In this document: positions 18,476 to 25,653 of the stretch, piece by piece
Layout: each line of letters starts with the position of its first letter
Numbering within the stretch: the stretch's first letter is position 1
Virus record (IMG/VR): IMGVR_UViG_3300033146_005950
Location: 18,181 to 82,180 of that record
DNA: 64,000 bases
Source of the DNA: a virus
Reading direction: 5' to 3' (one strand)
Program-made: the position numbers and the translations under genes
The notes under the pieces: model-generated
What the model saw: the letters and a program-made list of their open reading frames with translations, nothing else
Told to the model about the DNA's origin: nothing
The model's database searches: none

Positions 18476-18800
18476 TCATAGCCTTTGAAAAAATTAAAAT
18501 TTACTAATTATATTTATTATTAAAAATGGGGGAATTTTAATTCCCCCCCATTTTATTTTAAAAATTAGTGAACTAATGCAACTCTAAAGAGTTGCATCTT
18601 CCTGTTTCATAGTCTAATTCTTACAGCTGGATTCAATGAATCCAGCGCAGAGGAATTAAACTCCGCAGGCTTAAAATCCCTGAGTCCCTCAGGTACTATT
18701 AATATTTATTATTTGTAATAATTGTTAGTTCACAATATTATGTCATTTAGAAGCCTTAAAAGGCTTAGTTTATAAAAAGATTTTAATTAATTAAATTTCA
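18476..18800. repeat. Intergenic region with terminator and palindrome-rich MITE-like element
   Basis: No gene. It holds a variant late-promoter motif (18506-18520, minus strand), a strong terminator (18522-18556) and a palindrome-rich segment at about 18567-18777. Hairpins in order are GCAACTCT/AGAGTTGC (18579-18596), GCTGGATTC/GAATCCAGC (18626-18646), a GC-rich pair near 18647-18666, CTGAG/CTCAG (18680-18692) and AAGCCTT/AAGGCTT (18752-18767). The ends match a much shorter element at 32110-32175, in opposite orientation. The segment is less AT-rich than its surroundings. An IS200/IS605-derived non-autonomous element or a structured RNA are both possible. Confidence 0.55.
18522..18556. terminator. 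Rho-independent terminator
   Basis: Strong G/C stem (AAAATGGGGG / CCCCCCATTTT) flanked by A and T tracts, usable in both directions, between two minus-strand fibre genes. Confidence 0.8.
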
Positions 18801-20597
18801 CTAATCAATATCAAGTATTAAAGTAGCAGCAGGGTTATTGCTCCAATTGCTTAATGCAATTCTAATTGTGTCACCCGCAGCAACTGACAAACCATTAAAC
18901 TCAAATACAGTTGTGTCATCTGAACCACCGCCTGTATTTGTTGAAACGGCATCAGCGGTAGTCGTTGAAATAATTTCACTTGTATTATTTTTAAATAATT
19001 TCAAAGTTGAATTACTTGCTCCACCATCCATTTTAACTGAGATTTTATGAATTGTTCCTGCAAATGCCATACTCCAACCAGGATTTATTACTGAGCCGTC
19101 TGAAGTTCCGCCTGCCCAAATTTCTTTATTTGCACCAAGTGCTTCATTTCTTGCAAATAAATATGTAATTTTAGCACCTGCTGTTGAAGCATCAACATAA
19201 GCTTTAACAGATTGCTGTGTAGGAACTGCTGTATCAGAATCTGAAGTAAAATCATCTTCATCAATAACTTCAAAACCTGAATCTGTTAAATTGCCATTTG
19301 AGTCTAAAGCAGCAAGATTACCATCCGTTGCTCCGGTGACTTTATCAGCTTTAGAATCAAAATTAGGTTTATTTTGAATATAAGCATCTGAACTATTATC
19401 AGTCTCATCCCAATCAGCTTGTACATTTACTTCAGCACCATCAGCAATTCCATTTAATTTTGTTAACTGAGCATCGGTAACATAATTTTTATCTGTAACT
19501 GTTGTAATATCACCAGTATTTAATACAACAACACCAGTCTTTCCATTGACAGATGCAACTTGGTCTGTATTATCAATTTTATCCCAATTACTTCCATTAT
19601 AAACAGCCCAATCTCCGATTTCATAAACTGTACCTGAAATTGTACCCGCTGTATCAATTACATAATAATCTCCATTTTCAGGTGAAGCAGGATAAGAGCC
19701 GCCTGAGGCATCTAATGTTCCTTTATATTGCAAACCGCCTAAAATTGTATCAGGCAATTGAGAAGTTGGAACTTTACCGTCACCACCTAATGTTGCGACT
19801 CCATTTGCAGATGCTTTTTCTGAAGTATCAATTTTATCAGCAAGTTCTGAAGTAATTTGTGAAGCAGTCCAAATATCAGAAGTACTTGAACCAGAGTCAT
19901 TTATTTTTGCTCCACTATCAACTGCGTCTCCATCTGAATCTAATACAGTAATGTTACCAGTTGTTCCTGCCGCATCTCTTACAGCATAATAAGCAGGCAA
20001 TTCCCCACCTAATTTATCTGCATCTTCAGCACCGTCAACTTTTCCATTATCATTTGTGTCATAGACAGATTTTAACATATCTCCGTTACCAGAAGCAGCG
20101 TACGAATCATCAACATATTTTTTAGTCGCAGGTTCATAATCAGCATCTGGAGTAAATGAAGTTGTATTATCTAATTCTAATACATTTGTTTTGTCTGCTT
20201 TTAATGCAAGACCATTTGTAAGGTCAGTGTTTGAAGCATAGTAAGAAGCGTCATTTCCTCCTAAATTATATGCGTTTTCTGCATTATCAACAACACCAGT
20301 TTCATTACTGTCATATTGATTTATTGTCATATCAGAATTATGCCACTCATTATAAGTAGTTTGTACCCAACCTGTATAAGTGTCATTATCTGAAGAAGGC
20401 GTAATTGTTGTGCTCGAACCGTCGTCAAGCACCATCGTTACAACACCACTTCCACTTTCATAATCGCTAATTATATCATTAGCATATTCTCTTGTAAAAA
20501 TAAAAACATCTAATGATTCTGTGTCTCCATTTGTATAACTATGGCCGTCTAATGTTACGCTACCAGCAAATGAAAGACTAATCGCTTTTGTACCCAT
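18801..20597 (-). CDS. Tail fibre protein
   Basis: 598 residues. The N-terminal ~110 residues resemble the start of the 1112-aa fibre (an ISGSN/LDG..Y..G opening with IFTREYANDII). A middle part holds KADKTNVLELDN..YEPATKKYVDD, identical to the neighbouring fibre over 101 bp. An NGKTGVV / ITTVTDKNYVTDAQLTKL segment is a common phage fibre module. The C-terminal ~120 residues (EIWAGGTSDGS, then DTIRIALSNWSNNPAATLIL) are homologous to an internal domain of the 979-aa protein at 29111-32050. It is probably an alternative or accessory fibre. Confidence 0.8.
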   Translation of the reverse strand: MGTKAISLSFAGSVTLDGHSYTNGDTESLDVFIFTREYANDIISDYESGSGVVTMVLDDGSSTTITPSSDNDTYTGWVQTTYNEWHNSDMTINQYDSNETGVVDNAENAYNLGGNDASYYASNTDLTNGLALKADKTNVLELDNTTSFTPDADYEPATKKYVDDSYAASGNGDMLKSVYDTNDNGKVDGAEDADKLGGELPAYYAVRDAAGTTGNITVLDSDGDAVDSGAKINDSGSSTSDIWTASQITSELADKIDTSEKASANGVATLGGDGKVPTSQLPDTILGGLQYKGTLDASGGSYPASPENGDYYVIDTAGTISGTVYEIGDWAVYNGSNWDKIDNTDQVASVNGKTGVVVLNTGDITTVTDKNYVTDAQLTKLNGIADGAEVNVQADWDETDNSSDAYIQNKPNFDSKADKVTGATDGNLAALDSNGNLTDSGFEVIDEDDFTSDSDTAVPTQQSVKAYVDASTAGAKITYLFARNEALGANKEIWAGGTSDGSVINPGWSMAFAGTIHKISVKMDGGASNSTLKLFKNNTSEIISTTTADAVSTNTGGGSDDTTVFEFNGLSVAAGDTIRIALSNWSNNPAATLILDID

Positions 20598-20650
20598 TTA
20601 GAATTTCTCCTCATATTTTTGAATAAAGTAAAGCTATTTAATTTTAATTA

Positions 20651-20662
20651 TATTTATTTTTT
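20651..20662 (-). promoter_or_regulatory. Putative late promoter
   Basis: Reverse complement AAAAAATAAATA, about 55 bases before the 598-aa fibre gene. Confidence 0.5.
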
Positions 20663-20716
20663 AAATTAATTTAAACAAACAAACAAATAAACAAACAAAT
20701 AATCATTAAAATACAA

Positions 20717-20757
20717 AAATAGCAGCCAATTTTAATTAAAAAATTAGCTGCTATTTG
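20717..20757. terminator. Rho-independent terminator
   Basis: Long hairpin AAATAGCAGC..AATTTT / AAAATT.GCTGCTATTT between the first hexapeptide gene and the fibre gene. It is flanked by an inverted pair of TTAATTTAAACAAACA-type sequences (20670-20695 and 20780-20812). Confidence 0.75.
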
Positions 20758-20797
20758 ATTTATAGGGGAAAAAAACTAAATTAGTTTGTCTGTTTGT

Positions 20798-21523
20798 TTA
20801 AATTAATTTAAAAACATTCGTCAATATATTCACCTTCTGAAATTTCTGCATCTCCAGCAACAAAACATTCACCTCTAATAATTGCGTTTCCATAAACTTC
20901 TGCTCATAAACTTCTGCGTTTCCATAAATTTTCGCATTATCATAAATTACTGCGTACCCAGAAACCAATGCATCGTCGTAAATTTGTGCATCGCCATAAA
21001 CTTGTGCATTACCAAAAACTTTTGCACCATCATAAACTTGTGCATCTCCATAAACTTGTGCATTACCAAAAACTTCTGCATCGTCATAAATTACTGCGTA
21101 TCCAGAAACCAATACACCACCATAAACTTGTGCATCGCCATAAACTTTTGATTTACCAAAAACTTCTGCATTTTCGCAAACTTCTGCAGCACCGTAAACT
21201 TTTGCACCATCATAAACTTGTGCTTCACCATAAACTTTTGCGTCTCCGTAAACTTGAGCTTCACCGTAAATTTCTGCATTGTCATAAACTTCTGCGTGCC
21301 CATAAATTACTGCATTATCTTTAACAACTGCTGACTCAAAAACAATCGCGTCTTGAAATACCCAGCAATTATCTTTTTGGTTTAAATTATCTTTATTTTC
21401 AACTAAGCCGCCCCAGTCGCCTTCTTTTACTTTTTTACCAATTACAGTTCTAAAGTTTTTCAGTGCTTTAATTCTGTAATATTTGCCTTCAGGTACCATT
21501 TCATATTTTAATTTTTGACTCAT
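20798..21523 (-). pseudogene. Hexapeptide-repeat beta-helix protein, copy 1, frameshifted near the C-terminus
   Basis: The reading frame gives 241 residues. Residues ~1-60 match the N-terminal domain of copies 2 and 3 (KYEMVPEGKYYRIKALKNF, then GGLVENKDNL and DNCWVFQDA). Then follow ~22 hexapeptide units (xVYGxA/xVYDxA), forming a left-handed beta helix. Near 20900-20910 one 18-base unit is only 14 bases long. This shifts the frame, so the last ~30 residues are unrelated. Restoring the frame gives a sensible ending (AIIRGECFVAGDAEISEGEY, then IDECF) with a stop at 20808. It may be a decayed gene or a slippage-prone, phase-variable one. Confidence 0.75.
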
Positions 21524-21544
21524 TTTTTTATTTTTCCTTTTGTT

Positions 21545-22033
21545 TTATGTAAACTTTATGTCTAATTCAGTTAAAGTATCTTCAATTGGGTTTATAATTA
21601 ATTTTTTAAAAAATGGAAAATATTCTTCAATATGTTCTTTTAAATCTTTATTTTTTAATTTTTTAACATTTTCTTTAATTTCATCTAATGCCATTAAAAT
21701 AGTTATCCTAATATCATATAGTGTGTCGTAAATTTCAATAACTTCTGTATCAATAAAATCAACTGTACTAAATGAGTGAAATATTTTTCTAATTGAAAAG
21801 AAAAATGCATTTAATTCTTTTATTGAAATAGTAGTTGAAGATTCACTTAACGTATCAATAAACGCTGCCTCAAATACATCTTCAATATAAATTCGACAAA
21901 TATTATTACCACTATCTTTAACGGCTGGTAATTCAACAAACTCACTATAAACAGCGTCATTTTCTTGCAAACCCTTGATACTTTTAATACCTCTTTTATA
22001 ATTATAACGAAATTCTTTATTTGTTTTATTCAT
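21545..22033 (-). CDS. Hypothetical helical protein between hexapeptide genes
   Basis: 162 residues, unrecognised. The N-terminal half is mixed (NYKRGIKSIKGLQEND), the rest mostly amphipathic helices ending in a charged tail. The leader shares sequence (TTGCATATTTTTAAAATTG region) with the leader upstream of copy 3, showing that this whole region grew by cassette duplication. Its relation to the hexapeptide genes may be a chaperone or partner role, which is only inference from alternation. Confidence 0.55.
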   Translation of the reverse strand: MNKTNKEFRYNYKRGIKSIKGLQENDAVYSEFVELPAVKDSGNNICRIYIEDVFEAAFIDTLSESSTTISIKELNAFFFSIRKIFHSFSTVDFIDTEVIEIYDTLYDIRITILMALDEIKENVKKLKNKDLKEHIEEYFPFFKKLIINPIEDTLTELDIKFT

Positions 22034-22122
22034 TATTTACTTTTCTTTCCTTGCATATTTTTAAAATTGAAACTGAAATTAATCAAAATTTTCAATATGG
22101 TTTGTGAACTATTAAAATAGAC

Positions 22123-23166
22123 TTAATCTTCACCAAATACTTCATCTTTACCAAAAATTTGTATATCGCCGTAAACTTCTGCGTCTCCATAAACTTTTGA
22201 TTTACCATAAATTTTTGCATCCTCATAAATGTCTGCATTTCCATAAACTTCAGCATTTTCGTAAACTTCAGCATTTTCAGAAATTTGTGCATATTCGTAA
22301 ACTTGTGCATTGTCGTAAACTTTTGCGTCTTCGTAAACTTGTGCATCGCCGTAAATTTTTGCTTTGCCATAAACTTCTGCATCGTCATAAATTTTTGCAA
22401 AATTATAAACTTGTGCATCTTCGTAAACTTGTGCATTTCCACAAATATCTGCACCACTAAATACTTCAGCATTTCCGTAAACTTGTGCATTGCCGTAAAC
22501 TTGTGCAATACCATAAATTTTAGCAAGATCATAAACTTTCGCATTACCAAAAACTAATGAACCTTCGTAAACTTTTGATTCACCATAAATTTTTGCTTCA
22601 CCGTAAACTTGTGCAGCACCACAAATTTTAGCATCGTTATAAACTTTTGCTTTACCAAAAACGTTTGCGCCATCATAAACTTCTGCATCGTCGTAAACTT
22701 CTGCATCTTCGTAAACTTGTGCATCGCCATAAATTTTAGCAAAATTATAAACTTCTGCATTGTCGCAAACTTCTGCATCTTCGTAAATTTTGGCAAAATT
22801 AAAAACTTCTGCATCGTCATAAATTTTTGCAGCACCGTAAACTTTTGTGTCACCATAAACTTTTGCTTCACCATAAACTTGTGAATCATCATAGATTTCT
22901 GCATTTCCGTAAATTTCTGCATAGTTATAAACTTCTGCGTGCCCATAAATTACTGCACTATCTTTAACAATCGCTGACTCAAAAACAATCGCGTCTTGAA
23001 ATACCCAGCAATTATCTTCTTGACTTAGATTATCTTCATTTTCAACTAACCCACCGAAGTCACCTTCTTTTACTTTTATACCAATTACAGTTCTAAAACT
23101 TTTAAGGGCTCTAATTCTGAAATATTTACCTTCAGGTACCATTTCATATTTTAGTTCTCTACTCAT
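22123..23166 (-). CDS. Hexapeptide-repeat left-handed beta-helix protein, copy 2
   Basis: 347 residues. N-terminal domain of ~60 residues (MSRELKYEMVPEGKYFRIRA, then GGLVENEDNL, DNCWVFQDA), followed by about 45 tandem hexapeptides of the form xVYGDA / KIYGxA to the end, which closes with QIFGKDEVFGED. The repeat predicts a left-handed triangular beta helix. The same N-terminal domain plus hexapeptides occurs in many phage and bacterial proteins with no settled function. The number of units differs from copies 1 and 3. A surface, adhesin or scaffolding role is possible. The start has AAGGAAG upstream. Confidence 0.8.
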   Translation of the reverse strand: MSRELKYEMVPEGKYFRIRALKSFRTVIGIKVKEGDFGGLVENEDNLSQEDNCWVFQDAIVFESAIVKDSAVIYGHAEVYNYAEIYGNAEIYDDSQVYGEAKVYGDTKVYGAAKIYDDAEVFNFAKIYEDAEVCDNAEVYNFAKIYGDAQVYEDAEVYDDAEVYDGANVFGKAKVYNDAKICGAAQVYGEAKIYGESKVYEGSLVFGNAKVYDLAKIYGIAQVYGNAQVYGNAEVFSGADICGNAQVYEDAQVYNFAKIYDDAEVYGKAKIYGDAQVYEDAKVYDNAQVYEYAQISENAEVYENAEVYGNADIYEDAKIYGKSKVYGDAEVYGDIQIFGKDEVFGED

Positions 23167-23233
23167 TTTCTGTTCTTCCTTTTGTTTTATTCATTATTTA
23201 ATTTTCTTTACTTGCATATTTTTAAAATTGAAA

Positions 23234-24049
23234 TTAATCAAAACTTTCACCAAATACTTCATCTTTACCAAAAATTTGTGTATCGCCAGAAACTTGTGTA
23301 TCGCCAGAAACTTGTGTATATCCAGAAACTTGTGCATCTTCGTAAACTTGTGCATCTTCGTAAACCTCTGCATTCTCAAAAACTTCTGCGTTTCCGTAAA
23401 CCTCTGCATTTCCATAAATCTCTGCATTTCCATAAATCTCTGCATTGTCGTAAACCTCTGCATTTCCATAAACGTGCGCATTTCCATAAACTTGTGCGTT
23501 ATCAGAAACTTCTGCATTTCCAGAAACCAATGTATCGCCGTAAACTTGAGCTTTACCGTAAACTTTTGCATTATTATAAATTACTGCATTATCATAAATT
23601 GCTGCTTTATCATAGACTTTTGCATTTCCATAAACTTCTGCGTATTGGCAAACGTCCGCATCGCCGTAAACCTCTGCATTCTCAAAAACTTCTGCGTTTC
23701 CATAAATTTCTGCGTTTCCATAAATTTCTGCATTGTCATAAACTTTTGCATTGCCATAAATTTTAGCAGAATTATAAACTTTTGCTTCACCGTAAACTTC
23801 TACATAGTTATGAATTACTGCGTTATCATAAATTACAGCGCCGCCATAAATACTTGATGACCCATTAACAATTGCCTCTTCAAATACCCAGCAATTATCT
23901 TTTTGGCTTAAATTATCTTTATTTTCAACTAAGCCGCCCCAGTCGCCTTCTTTTACTTTTATACCAATTATAGTTCTAAAAGTTTTCAGTGCTCTAATTC
24001 TGAAATATTTACCTTCAGGTACCATTTCATATTTTAGTTCTCGGCTCAT
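23234..24049 (-). CDS. Hexapeptide-repeat left-handed beta-helix protein, copy 3
   Basis: 271 residues. Same N-terminal domain as copy 2 with nearly identical residues 1-50, then about 34 hexapeptides. The C-terminal units switch to xVSGDT/xVSGYT before the shared ending QIFGKDEVFGES. Central arrays contain blocks repeated almost exactly (the NAEIYGNAEIYGNAEVFENA type), so the array is probably expanding and contracting by recombination. AAGGAAA lies before the ATG. Confidence 0.8.
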   Translation of the reverse strand: MSRELKYEMVPEGKYFRIRALKTFRTIIGIKVKEGDWGGLVENKDNLSQKDNCWVFEEAIVNGSSSIYGGAVIYDNAVIHNYVEVYGEAKVYNSAKIYGNAKVYDNAEIYGNAEIYGNAEVFENAEVYGDADVCQYAEVYGNAKVYDKAAIYDNAVIYNNAKVYGKAQVYGDTLVSGNAEVSDNAQVYGNAHVYGNAEVYDNAEIYGNAEIYGNAEVYGNAEVFENAEVYEDAQVYEDAQVSGYTQVSGDTQVSGDTQIFGKDEVFGESFD

Positions 24050-24080
24050 TTTTTATTTTTCCTTTTGTTTTATATAAACT

Positions 24081-24356
24081 TTATAACAAATTATCTATTA
24101 TTTTATCAAATTCTTTTTTGAACATTTTTTCTTTTCTTGCGTTATCAATGCTTCCAATTAAAACAATAAAGTCATCAATAGCATCTAAAAATTTTATTGT
24201 TTTGTTTATTAATTCAGAGCCGTGGAAATAATCTTCAAATACATTTTTAATATCTTCAAAAATGTTTTTATCAAACTCTTCTTTATTTAAGTATTCTGAA
24301 GTTTTTGCTTCTTTTAACATATAATTATATAAAAATGTTTTGTCATCAACTCTCAT
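24081..24356 (-). CDS. Small hypothetical helical protein
   Basis: 91 residues, all helical by composition, acidic then basic, unrecognised. It lies 31 bases upstream of hexapeptide copy 3 on the same strand, in the position that the 162-aa gene has relative to copy 1, which hints at an upstream partner of each hexapeptide gene. It has a clear AAGGAAAT site. Confidence 0.55.
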   Translation of the reverse strand: MRVDDKTFLYNYMLKEAKTSEYLNKEEFDKNIFEDIKNVFEDYFHGSELINKTIKFLDAIDDFIVLIGSIDNARKEKMFKKEFDKIIDNLL

Positions 24357-24400
24357 AATAATTTCCTTTAGTTTTTAATAATTAAAAAATAACCTTTGTT

Positions 24401-24646
24401 CTATTTATTTTTATATTTAAAACATTTATCTTTAAGTAAGAAACCGCATTCATCATTATTGACACAGCTTGAGCAAAGACTTTTTTGCCATTTTTTTCTG
24501 AATTCTGAAGCGTTATCTCGTACCCAATCTAATACATATTGTTCTCCAGGATCTTTTTGAATTGTTTCACCATAAAGCCATTTATCGTGGTTTATCCAAT
24601 ACAGTTCGCTTTTGAAAATATTATCAGCTAGGTTCATAACATTCAT
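24401..24646 (-). CDS. Small Cys-rich protein, possible zinc binder
   Basis: 81 residues. The C-terminal part carries four Cys (SLCSSC..NDECGF..KDKCF), a spacing that could bind zinc or an Fe-S cluster. The N-terminal part is helical with Trp residues. An ATG four codons in is an alternative start. It lies 7 bases downstream of the kinase-like gene in the same operon. No family is recognised. Confidence 0.6.
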   Translation of the reverse strand: MNVMNLADNIFKSELYWINHDKWLYGETIQKDPGEQYVLDWVRDNASEFRKKWQKSLCSSCVNNDECGFLLKDKCFKYKNK

Positions 24647-24653
24647 TCCGTTT

Positions 24654-25058
24654 TTATTTTAATTTTATGTTCCGTTCTAATTTTTTAGCGAAAAATTGTC
24701 TTTTATTTTCATCAATATTATGTATTGATTTATTATTATGGTAATTTTCTACTATTAAAACAAATACTGTATAACCGCCTTCTTCAGCAACTTTTTTATA
24801 ATTTTCAAATTCAAATTTAGTTGCGTTTGTGTTTGATTGTATAATTGTGCTTACTCCAATTTTTATAGCGTTTTCCCATTTTGTAAAACAGCGGAGATGA
24901 TTTTCTGCTAATTTAGTCATATCAAATTTATAATTTCCATCTTCATCATAAAAATAATCGTCTGCTTCGCAAATTACCCCATTTTTACCTTTTAAATTTT
25001 TTGCTAAAGTTGATTTACCTGCTCCGGGCACGCCCCTTAAAATGTACGCTATTTTCAT
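24654..25058 (-). CDS. P-loop kinase-like ATPase (AAA_33 / polynucleotide kinase-like)
   Basis: 134 residues. Walker A is RGVPGAGKSTLA at residues ~8-19, followed by EADDYF (~30-35) and the HLRCF helix typical of the AAA_33 / zeta / T4 PNK-kinase group, with a QSNTNA segment in the usual position. The protein is short and lacks a phosphatase domain. A nucleoside or polynucleotide 5'-kinase role is most likely; the substrate is unknown. It sits in the small-gene operon led by the duplicated leader at 25407. Confidence 0.75.
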   Translation of the reverse strand: MKIAYILRGVPGAGKSTLAKNLKGKNGVICEADDYFYDEDGNYKFDMTKLAENHLRCFTKWENAIKIGVSTIIQSNTNATKFEFENYKKVAEEGGYTVFVLIVENYHNNKSIHNIDENKRQFFAKKLERNIKLK

Positions 25059-25073
25059 TTTATTTTTTCCTTT

Positions 25074-25199
25074 TTATAAAATATGAAAGTCATATTGTGT
25101 TTCTTCATTATCTTCTTTTATAATTGAGATTATATTTTTTATAATTATATATATTGAAATAAAAATCATCATAATTAAAATAATAGTAAGCATTTTCAT
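25074..25199 (-). CDS. Small single-span membrane protein
   Basis: 41 residues: MKMLTIILIMMIFISIYIII then a short charged tail ending in EETQYDFHIL. One transmembrane helix covers residues ~3-21. It fits exactly between the 65-aa gene and the kinase gene, with AAGGAAA just before the ATG. Function unknown. Confidence 0.55.
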   Translation of the reverse strand: MKMLTIILIMMIFISIYIIIKNIISIIKEDNEETQYDFHIL

Positions 25200-25208
25200 T
25201 TTTCCTTA

Positions 25209-25406
25209 TTAAATTTTATTAAAACGTTTTACATAAGTTCCATTTACTTCTACCCAACACCAGGTTCTCTGACTTGGAGAATTGGTGCTAAATTTTGGGG
25301 CATTGTATTTTCTAAATACATTTGCTTGTTTTTTACTTTCATCAATAATACCTTCAACAGTTGTTGCTCCAGTATAAATTCCGTGGCTTAATCCTTTTTT
25401 AGCCAT
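25209..25406 (-). CDS. Small basic protein of unknown function
   Basis: 65 residues, starting MAKKGLSHGIYTGATTVEG. This start is chosen because AAAGGAG lies just upstream; a longer frame exists but would begin inside the conserved leader. The C-terminal half has WCWVEVNGTYVKRF. Basic and Trp-containing, with no recognised family. It is the first gene after leader copy B, so probably early expressed. Confidence 0.6.
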   Translation of the reverse strand: MAKKGLSHGIYTGATTVEGIIDESKKQANVFRKYNAPKFSTNSPSQRTWCWVEVNGTYVKRFNKI

Positions 25407-25598
25407 TTTGATAACTCCTTTGTTTTGTTTTTGTTTTGTTATATTAATAATATATAACAAATATTGAGTTAAATATGCTTTTTTATAAAGAAAAAGTGTA
25501 ACTTATTAAAAATCAATAAGTTACAAAATGAAATTTTTTTACTTTATTTTTGTGTTTTTTATAAAGTATTAAAAATCAATGGTTTATAAGTTTCTTTT
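25407..25598 (-). promoter_or_regulatory. Duplicated leader/promoter region, copy B
   Basis: Nearly identical to 5288-5480, including the perfect hairpin (25498-25524) and the GTTATAT/ATATAAC palindrome. A short TGTTAAAAA-type triple repeat lies just outside at 25625-25652, behind the adjoining fibre gene. Confidence 0.65.
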
Positions 25599-25653
25599 CA
25601 ATTAAAGAAGAAAAACACCAAAAAATGTTAAAAATGTTAAAAATGTTAAAAAA

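Noticed and set aside
20882-23857. Long open frames on the + strand and in other minus frames across the hexapeptide genes (His/Leu/Arg- or Cys/Ile/Asn-rich repeats)
   Set aside because: They are by-products of the 18-base periodic sequence: any frame without a stop in one unit stays open. They lack ribosome binding sites and have highly biased composition.
20882-24049. Regular ~18-base spaced repeats considered as a CRISPR-like array
   Set aside because: The period is 18 bases with no separate repeat and spacer, and it encodes in-frame hexapeptides. No cas genes are present.
24654-25058. Considered as a full polynucleotide kinase/phosphatase (PseT)
   Set aside because: Only the kinase domain is present in 134 residues; there is no DxDxT phosphatase motif.
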